NCBI RefSeq assembly: GCF_000154445.1
Contig: NZ_DS499564.1
DNA length: 64,000 nt
Strand: one strand, 5' to 3'
Source: Intestinibacter bartlettii
Lineage (GTDB): Bacteria; Bacillota; Clostridia; Peptostreptococcales; Peptostreptococcaceae
A program made the position numbers and the translations under genes. The notes under the pieces are model-generated. The model was not told the DNA's origin. It searched no databases and was given only the letters and a program-made list of their open reading frames with translations. This document shows positions 1 to 9,197 of the stretch, piece by piece. Each line of letters opens with the position of its first letter. Positions within the stretch are counted from its first letter, which is position 1.

Positions 1-361
1 GTCAACTTTATATCGCAATTTACAATTGCTAAAATAAAAGTTGTTTACCTGCTCAGACTAATCATTATCTGAATATCTGGCTTGGTTTGTTGTTGGTTTT
101 AATTCGTGTGAATTAAAGTTTATAATTAACCTACTGTTTAATTTTCAAAGTTCATTTATTCTTTCGCCTCAACTCATTTAACTTTTTTAAGTTATCTGTC
201 GTTTCGACTTTTATTAGTTTAACAAACTTATTTTTGTTTGTCAACCACTTTTTTAAAAAACTTTTTAAGTTTTCGTTCCTTACGACTTACTCATTTTTAA
301 GTTCTTGCCCCTCTCTCTCAAGGACAAGTAATAATATATCATCATCTTTTTATTTCGTCAA
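1..361 (-). promoter_or_regulatory. rRNA operon-type tandem promoters and leader
   Basis: Read leftward, two sigma-A promoters stand in tandem. P1 is TTGACG (356-361), 17 nt, TATATT (333-338). P2 is TTGACA (239-244), 17 nt, TAAACT (216-221). The leader that follows contains a CTTTGAAAATTAAACAG stretch (133-149), the kind of sequence that usually precedes 16S rRNA in clostridia, and then a short hairpin at about 15-32. The rRNA gene itself would lie outside the window, so this is inferred from the leader. A tRNA or 5S cluster is the alternative. No open reading frame is supported in 1-599. Confidence 0.65.
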
Positions 362-507
362 CTACTTTTTTAATATTTTTTAAATTTATTTTAATTTACT
401 TTTTAATTAGGCTTCATAGCCTGTTATTATCACACTTTTATTATGTTGCCACCTTATTTATTTTACCACTTTCCACAATTTTTATGACATATTTTTTATT
501 ATATATC

Positions 508-543
508 AAAAAAGCTCCAATGTACAAATCCATCGGAGCTTTA
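508..543 (-). terminator. Terminator of the pot operon
   Basis: The hairpin arms AAAGCTCC and GGAGCTTT are followed on the minus strand by a T run. It lies about 57 nt past the potD stop. Confidence 0.85.
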
Positions 544-599
544 ATTTCTCTATCTAATTAAAATCTATCTAATCAATTTTTATTGACTTCTAAAAACAA

Positions 600-1655
600 T
601 TAATTTGTTTTTATTTCTGTCCAAGCATCGTCATACATCTTCATAACATTTTCTGGAAGGTTTAAAAATACTTCAGTCTTATCTAAAACTTCCTTGCTTG
701 GATATGCCAAAGGCGATTTTTTAGTTTCTTCGTCTAACATATCGTATACGCCTTGGTTTGGTGTCGAATATTCGATATAGTCGACATTTTGTTTTGCAAC
801 TTCAGGATCTAACATGAAGTTTATGAATTTTTCTGCGTATTCTTTGTTTTCAGCAGATTTAGGTATACACATAGCGTCCACCCATTTATTTGTACCTTCT
901 TCTGGTATTGCGTAGTCTAAATCAGGATTTTCGTCCATCATAACTAAAGCGTCTCCTGAGTAAACTATACCCATATCCGCATCTCCAGCGACTATTCTGT
1001 CTTTTCCGTCGTCGTTTACATAAGCTTGAACAACGTCTAATTCTTTTATTAGCTCGTCTTTAGCTTTGTTTATTTCATCTGGATTTTCTGTATTCATAGA
1101 GTATCCAAGTCTTTTTAGCGAGATTCCCATTGTGTCTCTAACTGAGTCAAGTAATAGGATTTTTCCTTTATATTTTTTATTCCATAATATATCCCAACTC
1201 TTAGTGTCTTCTTTGTCGACAACTTTTGTGTTGTATATTATACCGAATGTCCCCCATAAATAAGGAACGCTGTATTCATCAGTTGGATCGTAAAGCGGAT
1301 GTTTAAAGCTATCCATTATTTGTGAGTAATTTGGTATATTGCTATAATCTATTTTTTGTAGCATATTTTCTTCTATTAATTTATCTACCATATAGTCTGA
1401 TGGGAATATTAAGTCGTATTTTGACGAACCACTTTTTAATTTTTGATACATAGCTTCGTTAGTATCGTAAGTTTCGTACACAACTTGTATTCCAGTTTCT
1501 TGCGTAAATTTTTGAATTAAATCCATATCGATATAGTCCCCAACATTGTATACGTTTAGAACTTCACTAGATTTTTTAGAGCTTCCGCACCCAGTTAATA
1601 AACTAGCTGCCATAACAAATGTGCATGTTAATGCAATCAATTTCTTTAGCTTCAT
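600..1655 (-). CDS. potD: Spermidine/putrescine ABC transporter substrate-binding lipoprotein PotD
   Basis: This is the extracellular receptor of a polyamine importer; it binds spermidine or putrescine and delivers it to the PotBC permease. The 351 residues are usual for the family. A type II signal peptide ends in the lipobox LLTGC, with the acylated Cys at residue 23, so the mature protein is anchored to the outer face of the membrane. The remainder reads as a periplasmic-binding-protein type 2 fold, with family motifs such as NVYNVGDYID near the mature N terminus and a conserved SVPYLWGTFGI segment. It is the last gene of the leftward operon regulator-potA-potB-potC-potD, 16 nt after potC, and is followed by a terminator. 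The family call is firm; which polyamine it prefers cannot be read from the sequence. Confidence 0.95.
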   Translation of the reverse strand: MKLKKLIALTCTFVMAASLLTGCGSSKKSSEVLNVYNVGDYIDMDLIQKFTQETGIQVVYETYDTNEAMYQKLKSGSSKYDLIFPSDYMVDKLIEENMLQKIDYSNIPNYSQIMDSFKHPLYDPTDEYSVPYLWGTFGIIYNTKVVDKEDTKSWDILWNKKYKGKILLLDSVRDTMGISLKRLGYSMNTENPDEINKAKDELIKELDVVQAYVNDDGKDRIVAGDADMGIVYSGDALVMMDENPDLDYAIPEEGTNKWVDAMCIPKSAENKEYAEKFINFMLDPEVAKQNVDYIEYSTPNQGVYDMLDEETKKSPLAYPSKEVLDKTEVFLNLPENVMKMYDDAWTEIKTN

Positions 1656-1671
1656 CTAAAAATTCTCCCTT

Positions 1672-2460
1672 CTAATTTTCAACAGCCTTTTTATTTCCGA
1701 CAACATTAGAAGTTATTAGTAATGCTAAAACTACTACGAACATTAATGTTGAAAGGGCATTTATCTCAGGAGTTAATCCTCTTCTTGTCATTGAATAAAT
1801 TTCGATTGATAAGTTTGTTACACCGTTTCCTGTTGTAAAGAAACTTATTACGAAATCATCTATAGACATAGTAAACGCCATTAATGCACCAGATATTATA
1901 CCTGGTTTGATTTGTGGCAACACGATTTTTCTAAGTGCATACCATGGTGTCGCACCTAAATCAAGGGCCGCATCTTCAATATTTGCTGGTAACTGTTTTA
2001 ATTTTGGTAAAACAGATAAAATTACATAAGGTATATCGAATACTAAGTGAGATAAAAGCATTGTCGTCATACCGAAGTTTACATTTAAGAATACAAATAA
2101 TGTCATAAGAGACACCCCAGTTACGATATCTGGGTTTAATACGGGTAAATAATTTATATTAAGTAATAAATCTCTTTTTTTGTTATTTCTCATCTTATGT
2201 ATACCTATCGCTGCTATTGTCCCGATAAAAGTCGATATTAATGTAGCTAAAATTGCTACTAATAATGTATAGTAAAGAGCACTTATCATTCTCTCATTTT
2301 GGAATAAAGTATAGTACCAATCCAATGTGAAACCATTCCAGACAGCCATGGATTTTGAATTATTAAATGAGAATATTGCTAAAGTCACTATTGGTAAGTA
2401 TAAGAATACAAATACCAAAAATAAATATACGTTTGAAAAAATCTTCTTTATAATAGTAAT
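1672..2460 (-). CDS. potC: Spermidine/putrescine ABC transporter permease PotC
   Basis: This is the second membrane subunit of the polyamine importer. It has about six transmembrane helices and the EAA loop (EDAALDLGATPWYALRKI) that docks on PotA. The start is unusual. The first standard codon in frame, TTG at 2416-2418, lacks a ribosome site and removes the short basic N terminus normal for PotC. The open frame continues upstream to an ATT at 2458-2460 that follows AAGGAAGG by 6 nt and overlaps the end of potB by 13 nt. Starting there gives IleThrIleIleLysLys followed by the first membrane helix, which matches family length. I chose the ATT; an ATA at 2449-2451 is also possible. The conservative alternative is 1672-2418 with the TTG start. 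Confidence 0.85.
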   Translation of the reverse strand: MTIIKKIFSNVYLFLVFVFLYLPIVTLAIFSFNNSKSMAVWNGFTLDWYYTLFQNERMISALYYTLLVAILATLISTFIGTIAAIGIHKMRNNKKRDLLLNINYLPVLNPDIVTGVSLMTLFVFLNVNFGMTTMLLSHLVFDIPYVILSVLPKLKQLPANIEDAALDLGATPWYALRKIVLPQIKPGIISGALMAFTMSIDDFVISFFTTGNGVTNLSIEIYSMTRRGLTPEINALSTLMFVVVLALLITSNVVGNKKAVEN

Positions 2461-3293
2461 CCACCGCCTTCCTTGTCATTTCCACTACTGTATTTATTCA
2501 TTATTGCCATAGAGATAAGTATTATAATCATCATAAATATTGATATTGCTGATCCAAAATGCCAATCCCCAACTGACATAAATTCTTGTTCAATTAAGTT
2601 ACCTATTAGGTAGAATTGTCCTCCACCTAAAAGTTTTGAAATTACGAATGTTGATACAGCTGGCATAAACACCATAGTTATCCCTGATATTACTCCAGGT
2701 AAACTAAGTGGGAATATAACTTTTGTGAAGACTTGGAAGTTGTTTGCTCCAAGGTCTTTCGCTGCATTTATTAAATCTTGGTCCATTTTTGATAAAATCG
2801 TATGTATTGGAAGTATCATAAATGGCAAGAAGTTGTAAACCATACCTAATAAAACTGCTGCATCAGTATATAATATATTGATTGGGCCAAGGCCTACCAT
2901 TCCAAGTAAAGTATTTATAAATCCGTTTTTTCCTAATATCGCAGACCATGCATAAGTTCTAAGTAAGAAGTTCATCCACATTGGTAATATGCATAACAAA
3001 AGAAGTGTAGCTCTTCTGCTTGGTTTTGCTTTCGAAATTATATAAGCAGTTGGATATCCAACTATTAAACATAAAACTGTTGATATAAACGCTAAAACTA
3101 GTGATCTTCTAACTACTTTAAAGTACATTACGTTGAAGAATTTATCGAAATTGTCCAGTGTGAACATATATCTTCCATCTACTTGTTTTGTAAAACTGAA
3201 GAAGACTATTAATATTAGCGGTATAACTATGAAAAGCACGCTCCATATAGCATAAGGAGTGGCTAATCTAGATTCAGATTGTTTTCTTTTCAT
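2448..3293 (-). CDS. potB: Spermidine/putrescine ABC transporter permease PotB
   Basis: This is the first membrane subunit of the polyamine importer. It has about six transmembrane segments and a conserved EAA-type loop (INAAKDLGANNFQVFTKV) for contact with PotA. The frame is open from 3326, but no ribosome site precedes the ATG pair there. AGGAGG lies 12 nt before the ATG at 3291-3293, and the protein then begins MKRKQSESRLATPYAIW, typical of PotB, so I use that start (281 residues). The coding region overlaps the likely potC start, suggesting translational coupling. Confidence 0.92.
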   Translation of the reverse strand: MKRKQSESRLATPYAIWSVLFIVIPLILIVFFSFTKQVDGRYMFTLDNFDKFFNVMYFKVVRRSLVLAFISTVLCLIVGYPTAYIISKAKPSRRATLLLLCILPMWMNFLLRTYAWSAILGKNGFINTLLGMVGLGPINILYTDAAVLLGMVYNFLPFMILPIHTILSKMDQDLINAAKDLGANNFQVFTKVIFPLSLPGVISGITMVFMPAVSTFVISKLLGGGQFYLIGNLIEQEFMSVGDWHFGSAISIFMMIIILISMAIMNKYSSGNDKEGGGLLL

Positions 3294-3334
3294 CGTTTTC
3301 ACTTTCCTCCTCAAATTATTCATCAATCGATAAA

Positions 3335-4417
3335 CTACTGGTCGCTTACCTTTCTCATTATGTGTATATCTTCAGGATAGATATCCATACCTAGCATGCT
3401 TCCTTCTTCTGCCATCTTTGTACTGTGTATAAACCAAGTGTTTTCGTTCTCTTGTACAGCCATTTCATAATGAACACCTTTAAATACAACAGATGTAACT
3501 AAACCTTTTAGCATACCTTTATCTGCATCGACCATTTTGATATCTTCTGGTCTTATTACTACTTCTATATTTTCATTTTTCTCAAATCCATAATCTACAC
3601 ATTCAAATTCTCTTCCACAGAATTTTACTCTATAATCATCAAGCATAACACCATCAACTATATTACTTTCACCGATAAATTTCGCAACGAATGAGTTTTT
3701 CGGTTCGTTGTATATATCTTCAGGGCTACCCATTTGTTGGATTTTACCTTTGTTCATAACTACGATTGTGTCAGACATAGTAAGTGCTTCTTCTTGGTCG
3801 TGAGTTACGAATATGAAAGTTATTCCTAATTTTTGTTGAATTTTCTTAAGCTCTCTTTGCATCTCTTGTCTTAATTTTAAGTCAAGCGCTCCTAAAGGTT
3901 CGTCTAAAAGTAATATTTTTGGCTCATTAACTAATGCTCTTGCGATTGCGATTCTTTGTTGTTGCCCACCACTAAGTGAGTCAATTGAACGTTTTTCAAA
4001 TCCTTCAAGCGCAACAAGTTTAAGCATTTCTTTTACTTTTACGTCTATAGTCGCTTTGTCCATCTTCTTTATTTTTAACCCAAAAGCTATATTTTCATAC
4101 ACATTCATATGAGGGAATAAAGCATACTTTTGGAAAACAGTATTCACTTGTCTTTCATAAGGAGGTGTATCATTTACATTTTCACCTTCAAACATAACTT
4201 CACCCTCGTCTGCATGTTCAAAACCAGCGATTATCTTTAAAGTCGTAGTTTTTCCACATCCAGAAGGTCCTAATAAAGTTAAAAATTCATTTTTCTTTAT
4301 ATCAAGATTTAAATTATCCAAAACAACAAGATCTTCGTATTGTTTTGTTATGTTTTTTAATTCAATAATATTTTCTGACTCAACAACATTTGAATTTGTT
4401 TTATTCGTTGAATTCAT
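3335..4417 (-). CDS. potA: Spermidine/putrescine ABC transporter ATPase PotA
   Basis: This ATPase drives polyamine import through PotBC. The 360 residues show Walker A GPSGCGKT (50-57), the signature LSGGQQQR, Walker B ILLLDEPLGALD, the H-loop VTHDQEEA and a C-terminal TOBE-type regulatory domain after about residue 245. The ATG is preceded by GAGGTG. It follows the XRE-cupin regulator by 58 nt on the same strand and is probably transcribed with it, since no separate promoter stands out in the gap. Confidence 0.95.
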   Translation of the reverse strand: MNSTNKTNSNVVESENIIELKNITKQYEDLVVLDNLNLDIKKNEFLTLLGPSGCGKTTTLKIIAGFEHADEGEVMFEGENVNDTPPYERQVNTVFQKYALFPHMNVYENIAFGLKIKKMDKATIDVKVKEMLKLVALEGFEKRSIDSLSGGQQQRIAIARALVNEPKILLLDEPLGALDLKLRQEMQRELKKIQQKLGITFIFVTHDQEEALTMSDTIVVMNKGKIQQMGSPEDIYNEPKNSFVAKFIGESNIVDGVMLDDYRVKFCGREFECVDYGFEKNENIEVVIRPEDIKMVDADKGMLKGLVTSVVFKGVHYEMAVQENENTWFIHSTKMAEEGSMLGMDIYPEDIHIMRKVSDQ

Positions 4418-4475
4418 ATTATATATACACCTCTTTCTATTTTTATTTATCTTACTAATTATTTTAGTTTCATAC

Positions 4476-5015
4476 CTAAAAAGACGGCGGTGTACTAACC
4501 CATATCACCTTTGCCGTAGTTTTTCCAGGATTAGAAATATAATGATTCATTCTTGGTTTAAAGTAGAAACTTTCGCCTTTTTTAACCTTGTTAACTCTAT
4601 CGCCCAAATGAAGCAGAATATTTCCGGCCACAACATAACCAAATTCCTCACCTTCATGAGGTTTCTCTTCTTTATATTGCCCGCCTGGATATAAAGTTAT
4701 TATAATCGGTTCCATCATGTTCTTTTGTGAATTTGGAATCAGCCACTTTAAATGGTACTTAAGCTCCTCATCCTCAGTCTCAAACATGTCTTCCTTTTTA
4801 AAGGTTATTCTCTCTGGATCGATTTCATTGAAAAACTCTCTTAAATTTGTACCTAAAATTTCTAAAATATCAATCAAAGTTGCTATCGATGGTGATGTAA
4901 GGTTGTTCTCAAGTTGCGATATAAACCCCTTCGACAGCTCACATCTATTAGCAAGTTCTTCCTGGGTTAACTGTTTTTCCATACGCATACTCTTTATCTT
5001 ACTCCCAATATCCAT
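4476..5015 (-). CDS. XRE-cupin transcriptional regulator of the pot operon
   Basis: The 179-residue protein has an N-terminal XRE helix-turn-helix (about residues 6-60, with LTQEELANRCELSKGFISQLE) and a C-terminal cupin fold (about 110-175, including PHEGEEFGYVVAGN and a late MNHYISNPG segment). This architecture is shared with PuuR-type regulators that sense polyamines or related ligands. It is the first gene of the polyamine transport operon, which supports a role in regulating potABCD; that role is inferred. AGGAGG precedes the ATG. A good sigma-A promoter and an inverted repeat lie upstream. Confidence 0.85.
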   Translation of the reverse strand: MDIGSKIKSMRMEKQLTQEELANRCELSKGFISQLENNLTSPSIATLIDILEILGTNLREFFNEIDPERITFKKEDMFETEDEELKYHLKWLIPNSQKNMMEPIIITLYPGGQYKEEKPHEGEEFGYVVAGNILLHLGDRVNKVKKGESFYFKPRMNHYISNPGKTTAKVIWVSTPPSF

Positions 5016-5078
5016 ACCTAAGCCTCCTATAATTTTTATATATTAATCTTATTAAAAGTAAACATTTTTCTTATATTG

Positions 5079-5116
5079 TTAAACTTTTTCGATGTAATTC
5101 TAAACTCAAAGTTTAA
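5079..5116. promoter_or_regulatory. Candidate operator for the XRE-cupin regulator
   Basis: A perfect 9-bp inverted repeat, TTAAACTTT (5079-5087) and AAAGTTTAA (5108-5116), lies in the leader between the promoter and start codon of the regulator. Its position suits autoregulation. The region is AT-rich, so chance is possible. Confidence 0.35.
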
Positions 5117-5138
5117 AATTACTAAACACACCATTGAT

Positions 5139-5167
5139 ATTATATAGCAAACTCAACCAAAATTCAA
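5139..5167 (-). promoter_or_regulatory. Sigma-A promoter for the regulator-potABCD operon
   Basis: TTGAAT (5162-5167) and TATAAT (5139-5144) on the minus strand are 17 nt apart, about 120 nt upstream of the regulator start. Positions 5168-5384 hold no other feature that I can recognise. Confidence 0.7.
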
Positions 5168-5384
5168 CTTTTTTATCAAAAAATATATTTTTTATATAAA
5201 ACTTGAAAATTGCCCAAATTTCAACGTTTTTAAACTCAGTTTTGGTTAAATATATTCATAATATTAATTTTATAATTTAGTATATGTAACTTTTTTTAAT
5301 TAATAATCAAAACTCACCACAAATTTAAAATTTTACCACGAATTTATAAGTTCAAAATTTAACTTTTTTAAATTTTACTCTTCA

Positions 5385-5444
5385 TTAACTATTTTTACCA
5401 ATAACTGTTATAATATTAATTGCAAATATATACTTTTTAGGAGG
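5385..5444 (+). promoter_or_regulatory. Promoter and ribosome site of the flavin oxidoreductase gene
   Basis: TTAACT (5385-5390) and TATAAT (5409-5414) are 18 nt apart, and AGGAGG (5439-5444) lies 8 nt before the ATG at 5453. Confidence 0.65.
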
Positions 5445-5452
5445 TCTAAATT

Positions 5453-6073
5453 ATGAAAGTTTTATTAATAAACGGAAGTCCAAAAAAAGCTGGATGCACA
5501 TTTACAGCTTTAAATGAAGTTGCAAAATCTTTAAATGAAGAAGGCATAGAAACAGAAATATTCCAAGTCGGAGCAAAACCAATCGCTGGTTGTATCGGAT
5601 GCGGTTCATGTCGAAAAACAGGTAAATGTGTATTTGACGATGTAGTAAATGAATGTATGCCAAAAGCAAAAGAAGCCGACGCTATAATCGTTGGTTCTCC
5701 AGTTCACTACGCATCAGCATCAGGAGCAATAACTTCATTTATGGATAGATTATTCTACTCATCAGGTGGGGCTCTACAATATAAATTAGGTGCAGTCGTT
5801 GCAAGTGCTAGAAGAGCTGGGACAACAGCAACACTAGATCAACTTACAAAACATTTTACAATATCAAACATGCCAGTAATCAGCTCATGTTATTGGAATA
5901 TGGTTCATGGAAACACTCCAGAAGAAGTCTGTAAAGATTTAGAAGGGATGCAAATAATGAAAACTCTAGGTAAAAACATGGCTTGGATGTTAAAATGTGT
6001 CGAAGCAGGTAAAAAAGCTGGAGTTCAAATGCCAGTTAGAGAAGATAAAATTTTTACTAACTTTATAAGATAG
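5453..6073 (+). CDS. Flavodoxin-fold NAD(P)H-dependent oxidoreductase / iron-sulfur flavoprotein-like
   Basis: The 206-residue cytoplasmic enzyme begins with the flavodoxin-like phosphate loop LLINGSPKKAGCT, which binds FMN, and carries GSPVHYASASG, the second flavin-contact loop. A cysteine cluster GCIGCGSCRKTGKC at about residues 46-60 resembles that of iron-sulfur flavoproteins, but the same cluster is often present in FMN reductases of this family without a confirmed cluster. It probably reduces quinones, flavins or other small acceptors with NAD(P)H. It stands alone between its own promoter and a bidirectional terminator. The substrate cannot be told from the sequence. Confidence 0.85.
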   Translation: MKVLLINGSPKKAGCTFTALNEVAKSLNEEGIETEIFQVGAKPIAGCIGCGSCRKTGKCVFDDVVNECMPKAKEADAIIVGSPVHYASASGAITSFMDRLFYSSGGALQYKLGAVVASARRAGTTATLDQLTKHFTISNMPVISSCYWNMVHGNTPEEVCKDLEGMQIMKTLGKNMAWMLKCVEAGKKAGVQMPVREDKIFTNFIR

Positions 6074-6167
6074 ATAAATAATATTTATTGTAAATTTTCT
6101 CAAAAAAGTGTCGTATTTTGATGATATCACTTTTTTAGAATATTACTACCTTATAAATATTTTAGTA

Positions 6168-6210
6168 TAAAAAAACTCCTTTATCTTTATATTGATAAAG
6201 GAGTTTTTAC
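6168..6210. terminator. Bidirectional terminator
   Basis: The arms AAACTCCTTTATC and GATAAAGGAGTTT have an A run on one side and a T run on the other. It serves the converging genes at 5453 and 6215. Confidence 0.9.
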
Positions 6211-6214
6211 TCTT

Positions 6215-7588
6215 TTATTTACTTGCACTTATAACTGCAGTTTGTATATTATCGAAGAACATTTTATTCTTACTACCTAATATATGAAGACCATCTGTCT
6301 CACAATTTATTAAAAATCCGTTAGCATCAACAAATCCGCTTGTTGTATCTATAAATTTAACATTCGATTTTGTATTACAATGAGCTTTTATGCTAGCATT
6401 AAATTTGTCGATTCTATTTTTGTTGTAATTTGCAACTGCTGTATCGCTATATCCATTGTACCCTTTCCCTACTGGAAATACCTTTTGGACATAGATAGTT
6501 TTTCCTACATATTTGCTAGATAATAAATCGATTAATTTCTTAGTATCTGTGTAATTTGATTCTCTCGAAATTCCGTTTATTCCTATTAATAAAACAACAC
6601 CTTTTACATTGCTATTATCAGGCATTTGGTTGAAATTTTGTAACCAATGAGATGGGAATGCTCCACCTTTTGCATTTACATAAGAGCCTGTTGTATGTTG
6701 TTGTATTGTCGTTTTAAGTCTACTTGTGAATGAATCTCCAACAAATAGGAAATTATTTAAATTTGTAACTGTTTGAGTTGTTCCAGATTGTGTTCCGCCT
6801 AAAACAACATAATTTTTCGAAACAAATGCATAATTATTCTTATATAAAATCTTATACCAAGATCCAGTATCGTCAACTATTTGAACTGTCTCATTTTTAT
6901 ATAAAAGTCCTAATTTGGCAGAACTTGTTGTCGGTTGCTGTCTAACATTTAAAGCATCAGCTGTAACAGTACCTGTTTTTTTGCTCTCACTTGGTTTTTC
7001 ATTGTTATTTGAGTTATTACTTCCATTAGAATCCCCTGAGTTCCCATTATTCGAACTTCCATTGTTTGAGTTTCCACCGCTTGAACTATTGTCATTGTTG
7101 TTTGAACCATTGCCAGTGCTTGTTGTTGATATATAAGTTTTAGACACATATCCAGCACTTCCATTATAAAGAATCTCATACCAATTCGATTCTTTGCCCA
7201 TAATATATACTTTTTGTCCCTTGGCTATAACACCTCTTGATGAATATGAACTCGATGGACCACTTCTTACATTTAGATATGTACAATTTATGACTGCTCC
7301 CTCATCAATCACATCATCGTAAATACTAGTTACATACTTACCTGAAACGTATCCATAAGATGTCTTGTATTGAACCTTTAGCCAATCTCCATTTTTTTCG
7401 ACAATCTTTATAGTACTTCCCTTTGAAAAACCGCCTAAAATAGAATAACTCGTCGACGGACCACTTCTTATATTTAATGAAGCTGTAACTGTTCCCGATA
7501 CATAAGTATCAGCATAAACCATTTCCTTAAATCCAATTGTAATAATAAAAGTCAATGATATAACTAGAGCAATTAACTTTTTACTCAT
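6215..7588 (-). CDS. Secreted protein with three bacterial SH3 domains and a C-terminal SGNH-hydrolase-like domain
   Basis: After a signal peptide (ends near MVYA) come two SH3b repeats, each with the L-N-[VI]-R-S-G-P-S pattern (LNIRSGPSTSYS and LNVRSGPSSSYS). A low-complexity Ser/Asn/Gly linker follows, then a third SH3b repeat (LNVRQQPTTSS) and a domain with the SGNH hallmarks GDSF (Ser nucleophile) and a late DGLH (Asp/His). SH3b repeats usually bind peptidoglycan, so this looks like an exported wall-associated esterase or lipase-like enzyme. The frame is open from GTG at 7600, but GGGGA sits 6 nt before the ATG at 7586-7588, so I start there. The substrate, for example O-acetyl groups on wall polymers, is inference. 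Confidence 0.82.
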   Translation of the reverse strand: MSKKLIALVISLTFIITIGFKEMVYADTYVSGTVTASLNIRSGPSTSYSILGGFSKGSTIKIVEKNGDWLKVQYKTSYGYVSGKYVTSIYDDVIDEGAVINCTYLNVRSGPSSSYSSRGVIAKGQKVYIMGKESNWYEILYNGSAGYVSKTYISTTSTGNGSNNNDNSSSGGNSNNGSSNNGNSGDSNGSNNSNNNEKPSESKKTGTVTADALNVRQQPTTSSAKLGLLYKNETVQIVDDTGSWYKILYKNNYAFVSKNYVVLGGTQSGTTQTVTNLNNFLFVGDSFTSRLKTTIQQHTTGSYVNAKGGAFPSHWLQNFNQMPDNSNVKGVVLLIGINGISRESNYTDTKKLIDLLSSKYVGKTIYVQKVFPVGKGYNGYSDTAVANYNKNRIDKFNASIKAHCNTKSNVKFIDTTSGFVDANGFLINCETDGLHILGSKNKMFFDNIQTAVISASK

Positions 7589-7600
7589 AACATTCCCCAC

Positions 7601-7942
7601 TTTCCTTTTTCTTTTTTTTTGTAATTTATAATTTTTAAATACAATTTTGTATTATTTTTACAGTAAACTATTATACATTATTTTTATTCATTATGTACAA
7701 AAATAAGTACTTTTTATGTATTATTTTCTATAATCCAACATTTTTTCCTTTATTTATATGTAAACTTTATTAGTTTTTATTTAAATATCAGATATTTTAG
7801 CTATAAATATATTATTTTGTTATATAACCTTTATATAAATAATGTTTATATATTATCTTCTTTTATAATTTCACCCTCTAGCTTATCTCATCACTATAAT
7901 TATCCTATCTTGCTTTATAACCTATTTATTTTAATAATTATT
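7601..7942. other. Non-coding gap between divergent genes
   Basis: About 340 nt of very AT-rich sequence lie between the SH3/SGNH gene (leftward) and cvfB (rightward). Apart from the cvfB promoter just downstream, I see no convincing RNA gene, operator or short reading frame here. Confidence 0.5.
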
Positions 7943-8010
7943 TTGATAAAAACAAATAATCCATGTATAATAGGGATATAATAATAGGTAGTACTTTGCG
8001 GAAAAGGAGA
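7943..8010 (+). promoter_or_regulatory. cvfB promoter and ribosome site
   Basis: TTGATA (7943-7948) and TATAAT (7966-7971) are 17 nt apart. AAAAGGAGA (8002-8010) supports the TTG start at 8018-8020. Confidence 0.8.
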
Positions 8011-8017
8011 AAAAACT

Positions 8018-8860
8018 TTGATAAAATTAGGTGAATACAATAAATTAATAGTAAAAAGAGAAACGAATTTCGGGTATTTCGTTGGTGAAGAAGGCGCAAA
8101 CTCAAATGATGATGTATTACTTCACAACAGACTTCTTAACAAACAAAAAGTAGCAGTTGGTGATGAAATAGAAGTTTTCATATATATGGACTCAGAAGGT
8201 AGACTTTCAGCTACTTTAGAATATCCAAAAGCAAAATTAGGCGATATCGCATACTTAAAAGTAGTTGCCCATACTAAAATAGGAAGCTTTGTGGACGTTG
8301 GACTTCCTAAAGATATATTAGTTCCTTTCAAACAACAAACTTTTGAAATGACTAAAGGTGAAAGATACTTATTCTACATATACCTTGATAAAACAGGAAG
8401 ATTAGCAGCAACAACTGACATTTTCCCATATTTATCAACAGAATCTGATTACAAAATCGGCGACACTGTAGAAGGTATAGTATACGGATTCCAAACAAAC
8501 AACACAGCTATGTTATGTGTTGATAACAAATATGATGCGATAATATTAAACAACGAATACTTCACTGAATTAAAAATAGGTGAAAAACTAGAAAACTTAA
8601 GAGTTATAAAAGTATATGAAGACGGAAAATTAGGACTTTCACCAAGAGGCGAAAGGGCGACAGAATTAGACACTCTTGAAAAAGCAATAATGAGTTACTT
8701 AGAAGGTAACGACGGATTCATGAGATTCAACGATAAATCTTCACCAGAAGAAATAAAAACAGTATTTAATTCAAGTAAGAAAAACTTCAAAAGAGCACTT
8801 GGTGTTTTAATGAAGAAAAACCTTATAACTCAAGACGCAGACGGATGTCATAGAGTTTAA
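8018..8860 (+). CDS. cvfB: CvfB/YitL family S1-like RNA-binding regulatory protein
   Basis: The 280-residue protein matches the CvfB/YitL architecture: repeated S1-type OB-fold domains (about residues 5-60, 70-130 and 145-210) followed by a winged-helix domain (about 220-280, with FNSSKKNFKRALGVLMKKNLI). CvfB in staphylococci binds RNA and affects virulence gene expression; the function here is inferred from the family. Translation starts at TTG, chosen because AAAAGGAGA ends 7 nt upstream and no better start is available. It is monocistronic with its own promoter and a strong terminator. Confidence 0.88.
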   Translation: MIKLGEYNKLIVKRETNFGYFVGEEGANSNDDVLLHNRLLNKQKVAVGDEIEVFIYMDSEGRLSATLEYPKAKLGDIAYLKVVAHTKIGSFVDVGLPKDILVPFKQQTFEMTKGERYLFYIYLDKTGRLAATTDIFPYLSTESDYKIGDTVEGIVYGFQTNNTAMLCVDNKYDAIILNNEYFTELKIGEKLENLRVIKVYEDGKLGLSPRGERATELDTLEKAIMSYLEGNDGFMRFNDKSSPEEIKTVFNSSKKNFKRALGVLMKKNLITQDADGCHRV

Positions 8861-8968
8861 GATTTTTTATAACTAGATTATTTATAAATTACAACTTATA
8901 ACTAAATTTTTTATAAACTACAAATTTTTAAATTATAACTTAGCTTATATTTTAAATTAGCTAACTAC

Positions 8969-9016
8969 AAAAGGATGCTAGAAATAGACAAACTCTATTT
9001 CTAGCATCCTTTTTTA
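8969..9016. terminator. Long-stem terminator after cvfB
   Basis: A 19-bp near-perfect stem (AAAGGATGCTAGAAATAGA and its complement) with a 5-nt loop is followed by a T run. Confidence 0.92.
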
Positions 9017-9197
9017 TAACACACCTTTTTATAGCATATAGAAAATTATAATTATTTTAGCACTTTACACAGCAAGCGCTATAACCTTCAAAAAACCTAC
9101 ATTTTTAAGCTTCTTTATCATAAGTATTTTTTATTTTGATATATTAATTATCACTAAATAATAACTTATAATTATACTTAAATACTTTCTTATACCT

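Noticed and set aside
6915..7179. Open frames on both strands over the SH3/SGNH gene linker
   Set aside because: They come from the low-complexity Ser/Asn/Gly linker; the main frame explains the region.
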